Source: Chloromonas sp. AAM2 (taxonomy: Eukaryota; Chlorophyta; Chlorophyceae; Chlamydomonadales; Chlamydomonadaceae). From it: 15,545 nt of DNA. Both the position numbers and the translations under genes were made by a program. Numbering within the stretch: the stretch's first letter is position 1; every line of letters starts with the position of its first letter. Under the pieces are notes generated by a model. That model was not told the origin of the DNA. It did no database searches and worked only from the letters and a program-made list of their open reading frames with translations. Location of the stretch: NCBI GenBank assembly GCA_004335635.1, contig QAXH01001815.1, positions 1 through 15,545 of the forward strand, written 5' to 3'. Positions 1 to 10,846 of this stretch are shown piece after piece.

Positions 1-2625
1 CACGCAGACGAGAGACCACACGGGCGGCAGAACACCAGCAGGCGCAGGGCCTAGCAGCCACAGGGAGGCTTGGGACGGGCTGAACCTAAGGCAGGCCTGA
101 AGCTGGTCCCTGACGGCCACAGCTACCGGACACGACCAGAAAGAGTGCTGGCTGCCGGCATGTTGTTGCTGGACCGAGGCTGATCACGGACAAGCCCACG
201 GCTGAACACGCGAGCTGGGAATGCAATTGATGGCCAAGCGCCAAACAATTTCCTTCAGCCGGTTGTCGCAAGGGAGACGCCATGTCGCTGCTAAACGCTG
301 CTGGAACTGTCGTGTGGTGGCTTGCACAACCCGTGGGCTGCATGCAGTTGCTGTGCGGACGTAGCGTTGGTGCAGGGCAGTGCGGGCTTGCACAGTGTTT
401 TGTGTGAACAGGGCACTGTAGGAGCAACGGGTGCTGCCGCGGGGTGTACAGGCAGGAGTGGAGGGGTTGAGTGTGCAGCTGGCTGCGGCCAGGGATTATG
501 TCAGCTTCGGTTCTATCTGTTAGCCGTTGTCTGTGAACCTTGGAAGCCAGCTCCAGCGCAAGCTATCGTTTTCAGCCGTCCATCTCCATATCAAACAATT
601 CGTATCAATGGGTCATTCTTGCTGTATACCCGTGTGCTAGAGCAACGTTCATGCTGATCAAATTGCATCACAACAACTTTTTTCGACAACTCTGTGTTGA
701 CATCACCTGTCGGCATCTCATTTTCGCAACCACAGCAAGGTCATGGCTTTGGTTGGTCAGTCACAGTCCTCACCAATGATGTTGATAGACTATGGCACGG
801 ATTAAGGCCGATTCGTAGGCGATGGCTGGCACACGCTGATTAACAGCTGATACCCATACCCACCAGACGCTCCAAATCAAACGCAATCAGCGCAATCAAC
901 AGCAAACAGGCAATGCGCAACCCCCAGCACCTGCCTGCAACCTCAAAAGTTCTGTTTCTGCTAACTAGACGCTTGTCAGACACAGCGTCCAATCGTACCA
1001 CTCGCACAGGCATGCCTGCAGGCCACCTTGGGCCGCTCGACCGTGGCCTTGCCTTGCCCCCCGCCTGTAAACCCCAGACTCACGAGAGGTGGTCAACCGG
1101 ATGTTGGACGACATGCCTGGCATGTAGTCCCCACACGAGCGTTGTCTGGAACAGGGGCCACGCCGTCCTCCTTAGCCTGGTGCTTGCAAAAACAAGGGAT
1201 TCAGGGAAGAGCCTTGGCCGATGCCAATACGCTTGACAGTATGTATCTGTGACCTGCAAGCACTGAGCCGTAACAGCCGACAGCCTCCATGTGAGCGATC
1301 TGTCCTCCAGAGTTAGCTGAAGCGACTCAACAAGCTCAGTTTGACAAGCTGCTGCTGTGGAAGGTGTGCATCTCGCATGATGCATCTTGATTTCAGAAAA
1401 GTGTTAGATCACGCTTCAGTGTATAGCACTGCCGCGTGCACTGCCCGTGTCCTGAACTGCACTGCCGTGTCCTGTCCTGCCATTGATGGTGGTTACACGT
1501 CTCATAACGCGCCGCCTTTCCCCAACAAATGCAGAAATCGACCGGTGCTTTCGTTCGATCACGTTGACGTCAAACGATATCAATGCCTTCAAGAGCGCAG
1601 AGCGTCGCAGATGAGAGCATCGCACGTTTCCGCCCTCCCGACGGACACTCGACGTCCAACACTTGTCTTCTCTTTCACCTCCAACTTTGCGACTTTCAAA
1701 TTTGCGTGATTGTCCTAAATGGTTGTAGAACCTCACTTACTCATGATTTCGTAACCCCCACCAGGCCACAACCCACCAGGCCCCAGACCACAGGCAAGGA
1801 CGCCCAGAGAGCAGCCTGCTTATCGCCAGCTGACGTACCAGTTGATGTATGGGCTGCTTGCCGACACGCTTTCCATCCTTCGGTGGCAACGTTTCAACCG
1901 CGTCAGAAGCACGTCAGGGGAGATGCTTTCTTTTCGCCCAGACGCGGCAGAAAATAGCTCAGGCTGACTGATTGACGCTGGCGTTTGCGAGCCAGTTACT
2001 GGTCCACTCAGAGGAACTCGATGAGTACATGTCACTTTGCAAACCGCCACAACATCACTTTGCAAACCGCCATTCAATAGGCTACAGGGCAGCATTTGAT
2101 CAGTCCAGCGCTCGCGATTTCTGTAGCGGCTGCCATGTCCACACGCGAACCCAGACATGTCAGTCCGAAGTTCATTCGTTAATCGCGTCCTTTGTGGTTT
2201 GATTCTTTGGCTCGACTTGGCTTGGCTCACCTGGTTTGGCGAGCGTGTCGAGAAATAATAATATCAACCTGCAGCCTTGCTGTGCGACCTCAATACGGTA
2301 GGGGTGCAATCTGCCGATGGCATTGATAGCTGCTCACGAACTCGTCGTACGGTGACGCACCTATCGGCTCCCGGCCGGGTTCATGACAGGTCAGATCATG
2401 ACGGGCCGCCGCTTGGGTCACGGGCCTTTTGGCTGGTGGCCACCACCCTGGTGGCGAGCACTGTTCTACGACCCCAGGTGTGCCTTGGATGTGTCGCAAC
2501 CCGGACAAGGGCCGTCAAATCAGCAGCGAGCCGCGCGCTAGCGATGTCATGAACATGAGGATGGTACTGGTTAGAAACTGTGTATCGTGCGGACCTCAGG
2601 TATCGTGCTGGGTTGTAGTACGGGC
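1..2625. other. 5' flank, no supportable gene
   Basis: Reading frames on both strands are short, rich in Cys, Ser, Thr and Arg, and show no domain, transmembrane segment or consistent exon chain. The only structure noted is a small imperfect duplication near 2032-2072. The right end must contain the promoter and 5' UTR of the bestrophin gene, but I see no clear TATA box. A further upstream exon of that gene, for example one encoding a targeting peptide, could lie here; an AG at 2598-2599 is a possible acceptor. I cannot support one. Confidence 0.5.
2032..2072. repeat. 18-bp direct repeat, period 23
   Basis: The 18-mer TCACTTTGCAAACCGCCA occurs at 2032-2049 and again at 2055-2072, separated by 5 bases. 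It lies in apparently non-coding DNA upstream of the bestrophin gene. It looks like a local slippage-type duplication; no function is visible. Confidence 0.8.
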
Positions 2626-4165
2626 ATGCTTGCCCGCCCGTATCCATGCAGACCCAATCTTCATGTCACCAAAACCCGTGTGCCTGAGTGGAGCAAGCTA
2701 CAGAGCGAGCAGCGCTTCTTCCAAGCTCTCTTCTGCTTCGGTGAGTGATAAGGGCGAGCGATAAGGGCGAGCGATAAGGGCAGCGTCTTGCATCTGGTAC
2801 ATTAATCTGTGGAAAAATGGAGGCATGGTGCACCAATGCCAAGCGACCTGATAGGTGGGTTTCAACCGCAAGTCGAGCTACAAGCAGATGCTGAGTTTCT
2901 GATCCACCACGCTCTTCCAGGCGTGGGCCCATTGCATACGTAATCACAAGAATAGAGGGCATCCAACCCAAAGCGCCTGTGCATAATCCTGCATGATGGT
3001 GCATGGTTGTGTTTGTGTTGGTGCAGTGGGACCTCCTTCGCACATCCTCTGGAACATCAAATGGCCATGGCTGGGGGTCATGTTTGTCTCGTGCATGATG
3101 CCAGTGTATCACTATTTGGAAGAGCAGGTGCCTCGTCTTCACATGAGGACCGAGCACGCTGCACTGCGAAGCACACAAACACAGTATACGCTCAAGCACA
3201 GCCTGATTCAAGTTAAGGGCAGTTTTGCAGCCAGCCATGGCTCAGATCTGAAATTGATTGCCCGTCATTGCTGCCGTAAAGACTCTCGTTTTTGCCCATG
3301 CTGCTTGTGCTTTGCAGTACGTCTTCTTGCTCCCAAACGATACAGGGGGTGTGCTCACGACATGCTTCCGCCTGACAAACTTTGCCATGTCCTTGCTACT
3401 CGCCATCAGACTCAACAGGACCTATGAAAGGTGGAATCAGGCACGGTCGAGTGTGGCAGGCGTGGTGAGTGTCACAGGCCTCAAGCTAAGTGACAGTTCA
3501 TGTGTACCCTGAGCTAAGCACATCTGAGCTCAGCAGGTGTGGAATATGAGCATGCATGTTTGCTCCCCTCCCGTTATCCCTACATTTGATAATAATCAAT
3601 GGATCCGTCAGTGCCAAGCGTAACACTGCAAAATTATACTGGAAAAGCACATCAGAGTCATTTTTTGTAGTCTAGTCTGCCTGAGCCAGGACGGACAGCA
3701 AGACATGAGAAGAACAGCAAACGGCTGGCAATCAAGAGTAGGCAAGGGCTGTGGGCGCTGTTGTCTGCACAGTCGTCTTGAATTGCACGCACTGTCATTG
3801 CCAGCCTGAGGCACCTGCCCATGCATGCAGGGCAACGGCAGCATCTCTGTCTTCATGCAAGCCGCCATATGGGTGAAGGACCCTAAGCTGATTGATCAGT
3901 TCAGACGTTTCAGCATTGTATGGCCTTATGCAATCATGCAGGTGGGTTCTGCCTTGTCATTCATTGCTCACTGTATGATTCAACTTGCATGGAGTTGCAA
4001 GTGCTGCACATGCAGATCCTAGAAGGTATTCAAAGGTGCGTGTGCATTGCATGGTACGTGCATGGCACCTTGAATGCTGCCTAGTGCATGTGCATGCGCT
4101 TGCGCATGGTGCATGGCATGGTTTGCAGCACAGCATGGTGCAGAGTGAACTTGCCATGAAAGCTG

Positions 4166-4214
<49 letters not shown>

Positions 4215-6216
4215 GCATCGCTGTGCATTCGATGAGCGCCGGCTGTGGATTGCTGCCTGCGAGACCTGTGGCCCACGCCAGCACCGGCACCCTCTGACGC
4301 TTCCCCAACCCATAGTACACTACCAGCAAGGCCATCAGGGAACAGCCTGATGGCTTCGACTGGCGAAGCTGTGTGCATGGGAGTGCATGTGCCTGCTTGC
4401 GATCGATGTGCGTACCTTCATAAGGCCGGCAACGCATGCAGCCATATCACGCTCCACCTTGTCATCCCACAGGTGGTTACAAGCAGCAAAACCCTAGACC
4501 CACGTGCGAGCAAGCTGCTGCACCCTGAGGAGATGGCCGTTTTTATGGGCTCAACGAACAGGTGGCAGGTATGTCGTTGTGTGCAGGCAGAGAGTGACAG
4601 GTGATATAGTTGGAGTCATGTGTCTCACGTGTAAAGGTGATCCTCACTTTTACCAATCGTTACTGGGTCTGTCACGCTGGAAGGCGCCAGATGCAACTTG
4701 GTTATGCCACTCTACTTGCTACACCATTTGTCGACACACGCGGGCGACCGCTTTCGTTCTTTGAAACTTGGCCTCTTGGAGTGATTGTATCATACCCAAT
4801 CTCATAGCTGTTGTACTTCATTGTCTCCTGCTCAGGTTGTGGTTACTAAGATACGCCAGCTGGCCCACGATGCCAACCTGCCCATGGAACAATTCATGTC
4901 GATGGAAACGGCCATTGCCGGGACTTGGAAATCTGCTGGTGATGCACTCCGCATCAGGTCTCAGGCAATGCCACATGGCCTGTCGCTTGTCTGCACAGGC
5001 TTCGTGCTGGTGAGTTGGGTGTCATCGTGCTGGCCTGGTCGCAATCTTGAACTCTGAGAACCATGTAGATCGTGCAGGGCGGTGGTGCGACAGAGGGGTA
5101 TTTCGGCAAATGCGGGCGCGAAATCCGTCCTTCCTCGTGCGCGGCTCGTGAGAGTAAAACGCCCAGTTTTTCAAACGTTCATACAGCAACGTATGTCATC
5201 TGTTGTTAGGATGGACCTTTGACGCGCAACAAGACTCCGCCTGATTTCTACGCGCAGATTTGGTGCCTGCTCCTTCCGTTAGGGATTTGGTCCGCACCCA
5301 GCGAAGACAGCTTCGTCCCCATGACAGCTATGGCCTTGATATCTATGCTCCTTCTGGTGAGTTGGATGGGGCCCACGTCACTAGATCAATGCAAGAAGTC
5401 ATCTTAGACACCACAACCACTGAGGTGGTCACAAACATCAGCGATACGCTCAACACACTGTCACACTTACTGAGGTTCAAGTGGCACATTGCTACGCTCA
5501 AGTTTGCTTGTATTCGGCTGACAGCATTTGCACAGTCGGCAAGGTGCATTTGTCTCACGTTTGGCTGTCAATAGTTTGTCATCTTGAACCTTTACCAGCC
5601 CTGTTCCACGTTTTACAGGGTGCGGATGAGTTGGCTAACCAGATGGAGGAGCCATTCAGCCTCATGCCACTGGACGAGATCATATCGACTTACGAGCGTG
5701 ATATCAGCAGGTAAACTACAAGGTGATTGGCTTGGGTGTTACCAGTGTGTAGGGCCCCCTGTATGGCGTACAGTCGTTCCGAAGTGGTCCGGTGGTTAGG
5801 TAGGAGTCTCCAACGCGTCGCAGCCATGATCATACGAGTATGGACGCTTTCGTACTTCCCGGAGCCGCCTGTTTGCTTGCAGAGTTTCAGACGAGTTGTG
5901 CGCTCTGCGGCAAGCCGAAGTCGCCGTTCAAGCGCGCAAAGCGAAGGAAGCCTCCACGGCCGAGGCAAAGGCTGCCGAACTCCCAAAAGGTGCTGCAACA
6001 GATGCCAGTACAACTGCCGTCAAAAGGGCGGCTGCAGCCGTGCCGGGCGGCGCTGTAAACGTGATGCCAGCCACGTCGCACATGTCAGGAGCGAAGGCCG
6101 ACGGTGGTGGTGCAATCCCAGTTGTGAGACTGATCGCGTTCGCGGCTACCCTCGAACCAGAGGCGAGCGCCAGAGCAGGTGCGTCGCAGCAGCAAGTGGC
6201 TCACGACATCGCGTGA
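2626..6216 (+). CDS. Bestrophin-family anion channel, nine exons
   Basis: Predicted bestrophin (RFP-TM/UPF0187 family), a pentameric membrane channel for chloride or bicarbonate; plant and algal relatives sit in thylakoids. Exons: 2626-2740, 3027-3127, 3318-3464, 3831-3941, 4473-4568, 4836-5009, 5258-5356, 5619-5710, 5883-6216. All introns are GT-AG, all phases agree, and the product is 422 residues. Helix 1 is about residues 44-70 (ILWNIKWPW start). The family signature RLNRTYERWNQAR is at 103-115. The conserved DPKLIDQFRRF stretch and PYAIM follow in exon 4. A further hydrophobic stretch spans the exon 6/7 junction (GFVL/IWCLLLPLGIW, about 245-259). The last helix is about 269-281, followed by the conserved MEEPFSLMPLDE. 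Residues 313-422 are a charged, Ala-rich, low-complexity tail. The start is the first ATG after an in-frame stop at 2572; an upstream transit-peptide exon cannot be excluded, so thylakoid location is only inference. Confidence 0.86.
2747..2781 (+). repeat. 13-bp tandem repeat at start of bestrophin intron 1
   Basis: The unit GATAAGGGCGAGC is present 2.7 times, beginning six bases inside the intron, right after the donor GTGAGT at 2741. Similar GAGYGATA sequence overlaps the donor itself, so the array may have grown from the splice-site flank. Confidence 0.85.
4168..4213 (+). repeat. (GT)n dinucleotide microsatellite
   Basis: About 46 bases of almost uninterrupted TG/GT repeat lie inside bestrophin intron 4 (3942-4472), the longest intron of the gene. 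Read on either strand it gives meaningless Cys-Val or His-Thr runs. It is likely polymorphic in length. Confidence 0.95.
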
Positions 6217-6737
6217 AGTAACGCCAGCGGTTGGCAGCTGCGAATCTGCGTTGCTCAAACTTGATCTCGCAAGCCAAACAGTGGCCTCGCATCTGAGTGA
6301 AGTAGCCTGTACAGACACAGCTGTACTATGAATTTCAGAGAATTTCAATGAGCAGCCTGCGTATCACATGCCTCAGCAGTGCAGCGCGCCAAGCAATCTA
6401 TGAATGTCGTGTAGGCATCCAGTGCCCTGCAGCCCTCAGTTGCACAGCATGACAGGCCACCTGCGACAGAACACCTGACAGAACACCTGCTACGTGCCAC
6501 ATGAACCCTTATACACTCGAACAAAGTCTGCCCAGGCGACCTGGCGGCTGCCAATCCTTTTCCTTGACTTCGCAGTTGAACTTTTGCTGGTGTGCTTGCT
6601 TCTGGGCTGAAGCTGCCAGCGATTCAACATTTAGTTGGAGCACAGTCTATGGGTAGAACGAACTCAGGTATTCAGTAGTGTTGGTTGATCGGTAGTATCG
6701 GTAGAGCAGCATTCTTGAGCAGGCAGAAGTCAACTGG

Positions 6738-6742
6738 TGTAA
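6738..6742 (+). promoter_or_regulatory. Candidate poly(A) signal TGTAA for the bestrophin gene
   Basis: This is the first TGTAA downstream of the bestrophin stop, giving a 3' UTR of about 530 bases. TGTAA is the usual poly(A) signal in Chlamydomonas and other chlorophytes. A pentamer also occurs by chance, so the call is tentative. Confidence 0.4.
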
Positions 6743-6785
6743 CAATGCCGTTGGATTATGCTTCATTAGCAATGTGGGCAAGTTG

Positions 6786-6825
6786 AACACTGTTCTAGGT
6801 TGTATGTTGCACGTTGAACAGTGTT
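6786..6825. repeat. Perfect 10-bp inverted repeat
   Basis: The arm AACACTGTTC at 6786-6795 is matched exactly by its reverse complement GAACAGTGTT at 6816-6825, with a 20-base loop. It lies about 45 bases past the putative bestrophin poly(A) signal. It could form a hairpin in a long transcript or be a chance palindrome. Confidence 0.6.
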
Positions 6826-7856
6826 GTTAATAGCCATCTTCATGGCATTAGAGGTCGAGCCGTAACTCCCGTGCGTCCATCTCCTTAACAATCATCAGAT
6901 GTTATTCTGGCTGTGTGCCTGTATGCTAGTGCCATAAATCTATAATTTGTGCATTTGTATGCTAGTCCGCCAGCAGAACGCTGAACTGACTATATGCTGA
7001 GGGATAACTTATATCACCTGGCCCTTCGTGCGTCACTTTACCTAGTCTCCGACCTGCGGTTTCTGTCTTGCCTTCAGTTGACCCGCCTTGCATGCTTTGT
7101 TCGCTGCGTTGTTCTGCTCTGTTGCTCAGGGTAGGGCATGGTAGTGCTCATCCCTTTCGACACTTGCGTCTCCTAAACGGCTTCCTTGCTGTCAATGTAT
7201 ATATGTATGCCGCTGTATGTCTATATGTATATATATTAATGCAAGAGGACCCGTCGAAGACAGACAGTGGGATTAGATGTGATGCATGGCACACTTGTGG
7301 TTGAAATAGCTTGTGTTGGTACAGTAAAACTTGAGAGCCAGATTGGCCACTGGTAGACAAGTTCGACCTGCCATCTGACAAGCGAGAACAACTGAACACC
7401 AATCAGTTGAATACAATTTCAAAACATTGAGTGTGCCTTCGTCTTGCACTGTGTTGGTGGTCGAGCCAGCTGACGCTTGACCTCCTGCTCACTCCATGAC
7501 TCACATCATGCACTAACCGAGGTAGTGATGACAGCATCCGCTGGCGCGCGCAAAATCGATTCAACAGGCTCCCAAGGGTAGAATAACACTCGAACACTCA
7601 ACAGCCGCAAGTATCCGGGATGACTTTACAACGTCATACAACAAGAGCGCTCTCGCCCGTGACCCTGCTCTGAAGTGTCAATGGCGTGCGTCAATGGCGT
7701 ATGTGTTCAACTTTTCGTAAAAGCAGGTGTCAGCAAGTGGCTGCACTTGAACATGCGTGCCATGTTCATATCTGTACAACTGCTCTGTCCCCACATAGCA
7801 CAATTAGCCTTTGACAAACCCAAGGTGTTCAGTTGCTGTGGCTGTCTGTGAAGTGG

Positions 7857-7861
7857 TTACA
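7857..7861 (-). promoter_or_regulatory. Candidate poly(A) signal TGTAA for the C2 gene
   Basis: Reading the minus strand downstream from the C2 gene stop at 8250, this is the first TGTAA (TTACA on the plus strand). It implies a 3' UTR of about 390 bases, normal for chlorophyte genes. Confidence 0.4.
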
Positions 7862-8249
7862 AACTAGAGCGGCCAGAGGCAGCGGTTGCTTCTCCAGTCG
7901 CCATGTCAACGATAACCGTAGTTACCACTTGCGCCTGCACCAAAACAGACAGACAGACAGTTCATGTCAATGTCATGAGGGACAGGTGATGGAAAGAGTG
8001 TATCCGTAGTCAGCCATGGCGAACCACGTGATGCAGAATGCTGCAACTTTAAATGTGTCGAGCAGATGCATTGTTTGGGTCTTAAGAACTGCCCGTCCGG
8101 TATCATTGCACCCATGCTGTGCAGGGCATGCTTCGTGTTTGAACCATGTCGCGTGGTGCAGAACTGTTCTAGCGATCACTGTGATTTATCTGTATCCATT
8201 TCGCTATGTTGACAGTGCGACACGCAGGTGCTGAAGTGCGCTCGAGCAC

Positions 8250-10846
8250 TCACTTTCCGAAGACGTTCTTAAGTTTCATTTTGTAGCCTTTGTGTTTGTA
8301 TTTTTTGAATTTCTTGTGCTTCTTGCCATGGCCATGGCCATGTGCGTAGCCCGCCCCTCCATGCGTCATGACAGCCGCACCGTAGGGAGCAGGTGAGTAT
8401 CCCGGGGCGCCATGGGGCGGTGGGTATGCAGGCGGTGGGTATGCCCCAGGGGCAGGCGGAGGGTATGCCCCATGTGCAGGCGGCGGGTACGCCCCGTGTT
8501 GAGGTGGGTAGGCGGGGGGAGGGTAGCCGCCCGGGGCGCCGTGAGGAGGGTACCCGTGGGGCGGCGGGGCTCCATAGGCGCCTGGCGGGGGCGCGCCGTG
8601 AGGCGGCGCGTAAGGCTGTGGCGGATAGGCATGAGGGGCGCCTGCGAGAAGCAAGTGTGAGAGTGCAGGAAGCACGTGTCAGGCCTGGAGGGTACTTGAC
8701 ACACAGCAGCAGCCAAAGGCAACACTCAGGGCTGTAGCTGCCGGTCACGCCAATTACTGTTCAGCAGCGACCGGTTGTGGTGCTCAGCAGGCTCATGCAA
8801 GTGGCCCAGCGCACTAGTCTGTCGTTATGCCCATACAAACACTTGCGTGCTTGCAACGCGCCCCATGAGTGTATGCATGCCCTGGCCAAGGTGATGTTGC
8901 CCGCATGTACATGCACTTTACCCCCAGGCATGAGTGTGAGCGTCTCACCTCCTGGAGGTGGATATCCATAGCCCGGAGCCGCCCCGTGTGCCTGCTGTGG
9001 CGGTCCGTTGGGCTGGAAGGTCAGCGATACGTTGACCATGCCCGCGGACTTGCCGGACTTGCTCACAAGGTGCACCTGCTGACGGTCCGAATACCGCTGC
9101 CGTGCCTGCAGGACGATGGTGATAATAAGTAGCAGATGAGTACCTTGTAATGTGTTCTAGCTGAGTACCTTGTACAGGGAAAGTGGAGATGGTATGTGCA
9201 GCTGAGGAGACCATGGGTATGGGATATGCGCTGCCTGCAATGGAATTCTCTCTGGCATCAGCCGCGAGAGTTGCACCCAGACCATGAAACTCGCCACAGA
9301 CGATCCTGTGGACCAAGCCATTCCAGCTCCTGCCTGCCGCCTCACCATTATGGATCTCATCTGACAACTGACTCACATTACCGCACGTGGGCACCAAGCA
9401 CTTGCCATAACCGCGCATTACTTCAATTATGCTGATGCTGGGCTGGCGTCTCGTCTGTGTTGCTCCTGTTCGTTACATGCACTGGCTGCTACAAGTCCAC
9501 TGTACAGCCCCGTTGAGGCCAACCTTTGTGCTCCTCAACATGCACGAGGCAACCTCCACCATCCCTCTGTACCGCGTCAGCACTGCATGCTCAGCCTCAG
9601 CCCGCCCACACGGCCATACCCACCCCTGATAGCGTGATCATGCCGCGACCAATGATGTCATTGCGGGAGGCCACTGCAGCAAACAGCAGGGTGAAAGAAT
9701 GGTTCATCAAACCAGAGGCGGCAGAGACACTGTGTCAACCAATGCCTCCACCAAATGCAAAATTACACGGGTGCATTCATCACACCATGGCATGCAAAAG
9801 GCGTTTGGCATACAACAGCACGCGTGGCACTGTCTCAAAGTTGCTTTTGAGGCAGGAGCCTGCCTGTACCATGTATGAGTAGTCCTGCATTTGGCCGCTG
9901 ACAGCTGATATGCTGAAGCAGCCACAGATACAGGCTCAAGTCTGACTCACCGTCCTCGTCAAAGACTTCAATCGCGATGTCATTTTCATTGATGACGGAG
10001 AAGGAGAACTGTTGGTTCCAAACTGCATGCGATGCAACCATGCAAACGCACGAGGCCACCTGGTCACCGCTGGAGAACACTAGACATCAGCAATGACCCT
10101 TGGGACAGATTCTATCTGAAGTCATCATTGCATGGCGCTTCATGGTTCAACCCAGGTGGGATGAGGATATCATCAACTGTGTGACTGAAAGTTCACCATG
10201 CCAGCTCCAGAGGGCCAAAGAGACTGGGTTACCCATAAACAGCAGGATACAAATTCAGGTTGACACCAGCAGGAGAGGTCGAAGAGAGTAGAGTAGGAGA
10301 GTTCGAGGGAGTAGAGTAGGAGGCTTCGCTTCAGCACCCAGGCAGAGAGGGAGATCACTTCTCTCAACGTTCATGAAATTCATACCCTGTCCGAAGTCTC
10401 ATTGGCCACTGACCACACACCTGGGTTCTTGCCACCATCTGTTGCAGTCCTTGAGCGGAATCTCTGAGAACCGCACTGCAGCACTGCGTATGGATCTTGC
10501 TTGCCAAACCTGAGGACAAAACGTGCAGGATTGTTGTCGACAAGGCGGGGCTGCAGATCCTGAGCGGCATGCAGGTGAGTTTGGTACATGCTACTGGGCA
10601 TGGGTTTCGCAGGCTGAACTACTGCGGATCCATGGGGAAGGTGGCTTCCTTGGCACGCCCGGAATACCGGGACAACTGCTTCACACACCAGTCCTTGTCC
10701 TTGAGACCTGTAGCAAACTCCCTGAGATGGCAAAGCGAACATCAAAGGACATCGCGTCATGACAAAGTGGACAGTCACGGAAAATTAGCGCTGGGGAAAT
10801 GCACAACTCACAGTGTTAGGTGAATTACACCCGCTTGCAATGCCAT
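8250..10846 (-). CDS. C2-domain protein with Pro/Tyr/His-Gly-rich arm and basic tail
   Basis: Probable Ca2+-dependent lipid-binding protein like plant SRC2-type C2 proteins. Minus-strand exons: 10846-10812, 10721-10689, 10509-10421, 10022-9951, 9673-9624, 9105-8949, 8641-8250. All introns are GT-AG, phases agree at every junction, and the product is 275 residues. The C2 domain covers about residues 5-123. Loop 1 reads GLKDKDWFGKQDPYA with Asp22 and Asp28. Loop 3 reads FDEDVASRNDIIG with Asp74, Asp76 and Asp82. This is the five-aspartate spacing of Ca2+-binding C2 domains. GGKNPVWNQQFSFSV at about 48-62 is the usual core strand. Residues 128-235 are repeats of YPPP, HGAP and AYPP. Residues 237-275 are Gly/His-rich and then Lys-rich (KKHKKFKKYKHKGYK), as in plant GPRP proteins. 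The start ATG is in good context (GTAATGG). Membrane recruitment upon Ca2+ rise is inferred from the family. Confidence 0.88.
10278..10324. repeat. Imperfect ~23-bp purine-rich tandem duplication
   Basis: GAGAGTAGAGTAGGAGAGTTC is followed by a close second copy with GGGAGTAGAGTAGGAGGCTTC. It is located in C2 gene intron 3 (10023-10420). On the transcribed strand it becomes a pyrimidine-rich tract well inside the intron. Confidence 0.7.

Larger units (their letters stand above)
6217..8249. other. Convergent intergenic region
   Basis: Two kilobases lie between the stop codon of the plus-strand bestrophin gene and the stop codon of the minus-strand C2 gene. The stretch should contain both 3' UTRs. 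It has a TGTAA signal for each gene, a 10-bp perfect inverted repeat (6786-6825) and an AT-rich TATATG stretch near 7195-7237. No reading frame here shows recognisable protein features, and I see no RNA gene. Confidence 0.6.

Noticed and set aside
1820..2230. 136-residue minus-strand frame upstream of the bestrophin gene
   Set aside because: Composition is Ser/Arg-rich without domains, part of it comes from the duplicated 18-mer, and no splice-linked partners were found.
3957..4437. Several overlapping reading frames through the GT repeat with His-Thr or Cys-Val runs
   Set aside because: They are produced by the microsatellite and lie inside a bestrophin intron flanked by good exons on both sides.
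8269..8748. Other minus- and plus-strand frames over the Pro-rich exon (Arg- and Thr-rich translations)
   Set aside because: They are shadows of the GC-rich repetitive YPPP-coding exon; only one frame joins in phase to the C2 exons.
10497..10823. Plus-strand frame with an apparent GTGAGT donor opposite the C2 gene
   Set aside because: It overlaps C2 exons 2 and 3 in antisense, has no recognisable features, and the minus-strand model explains the region fully.
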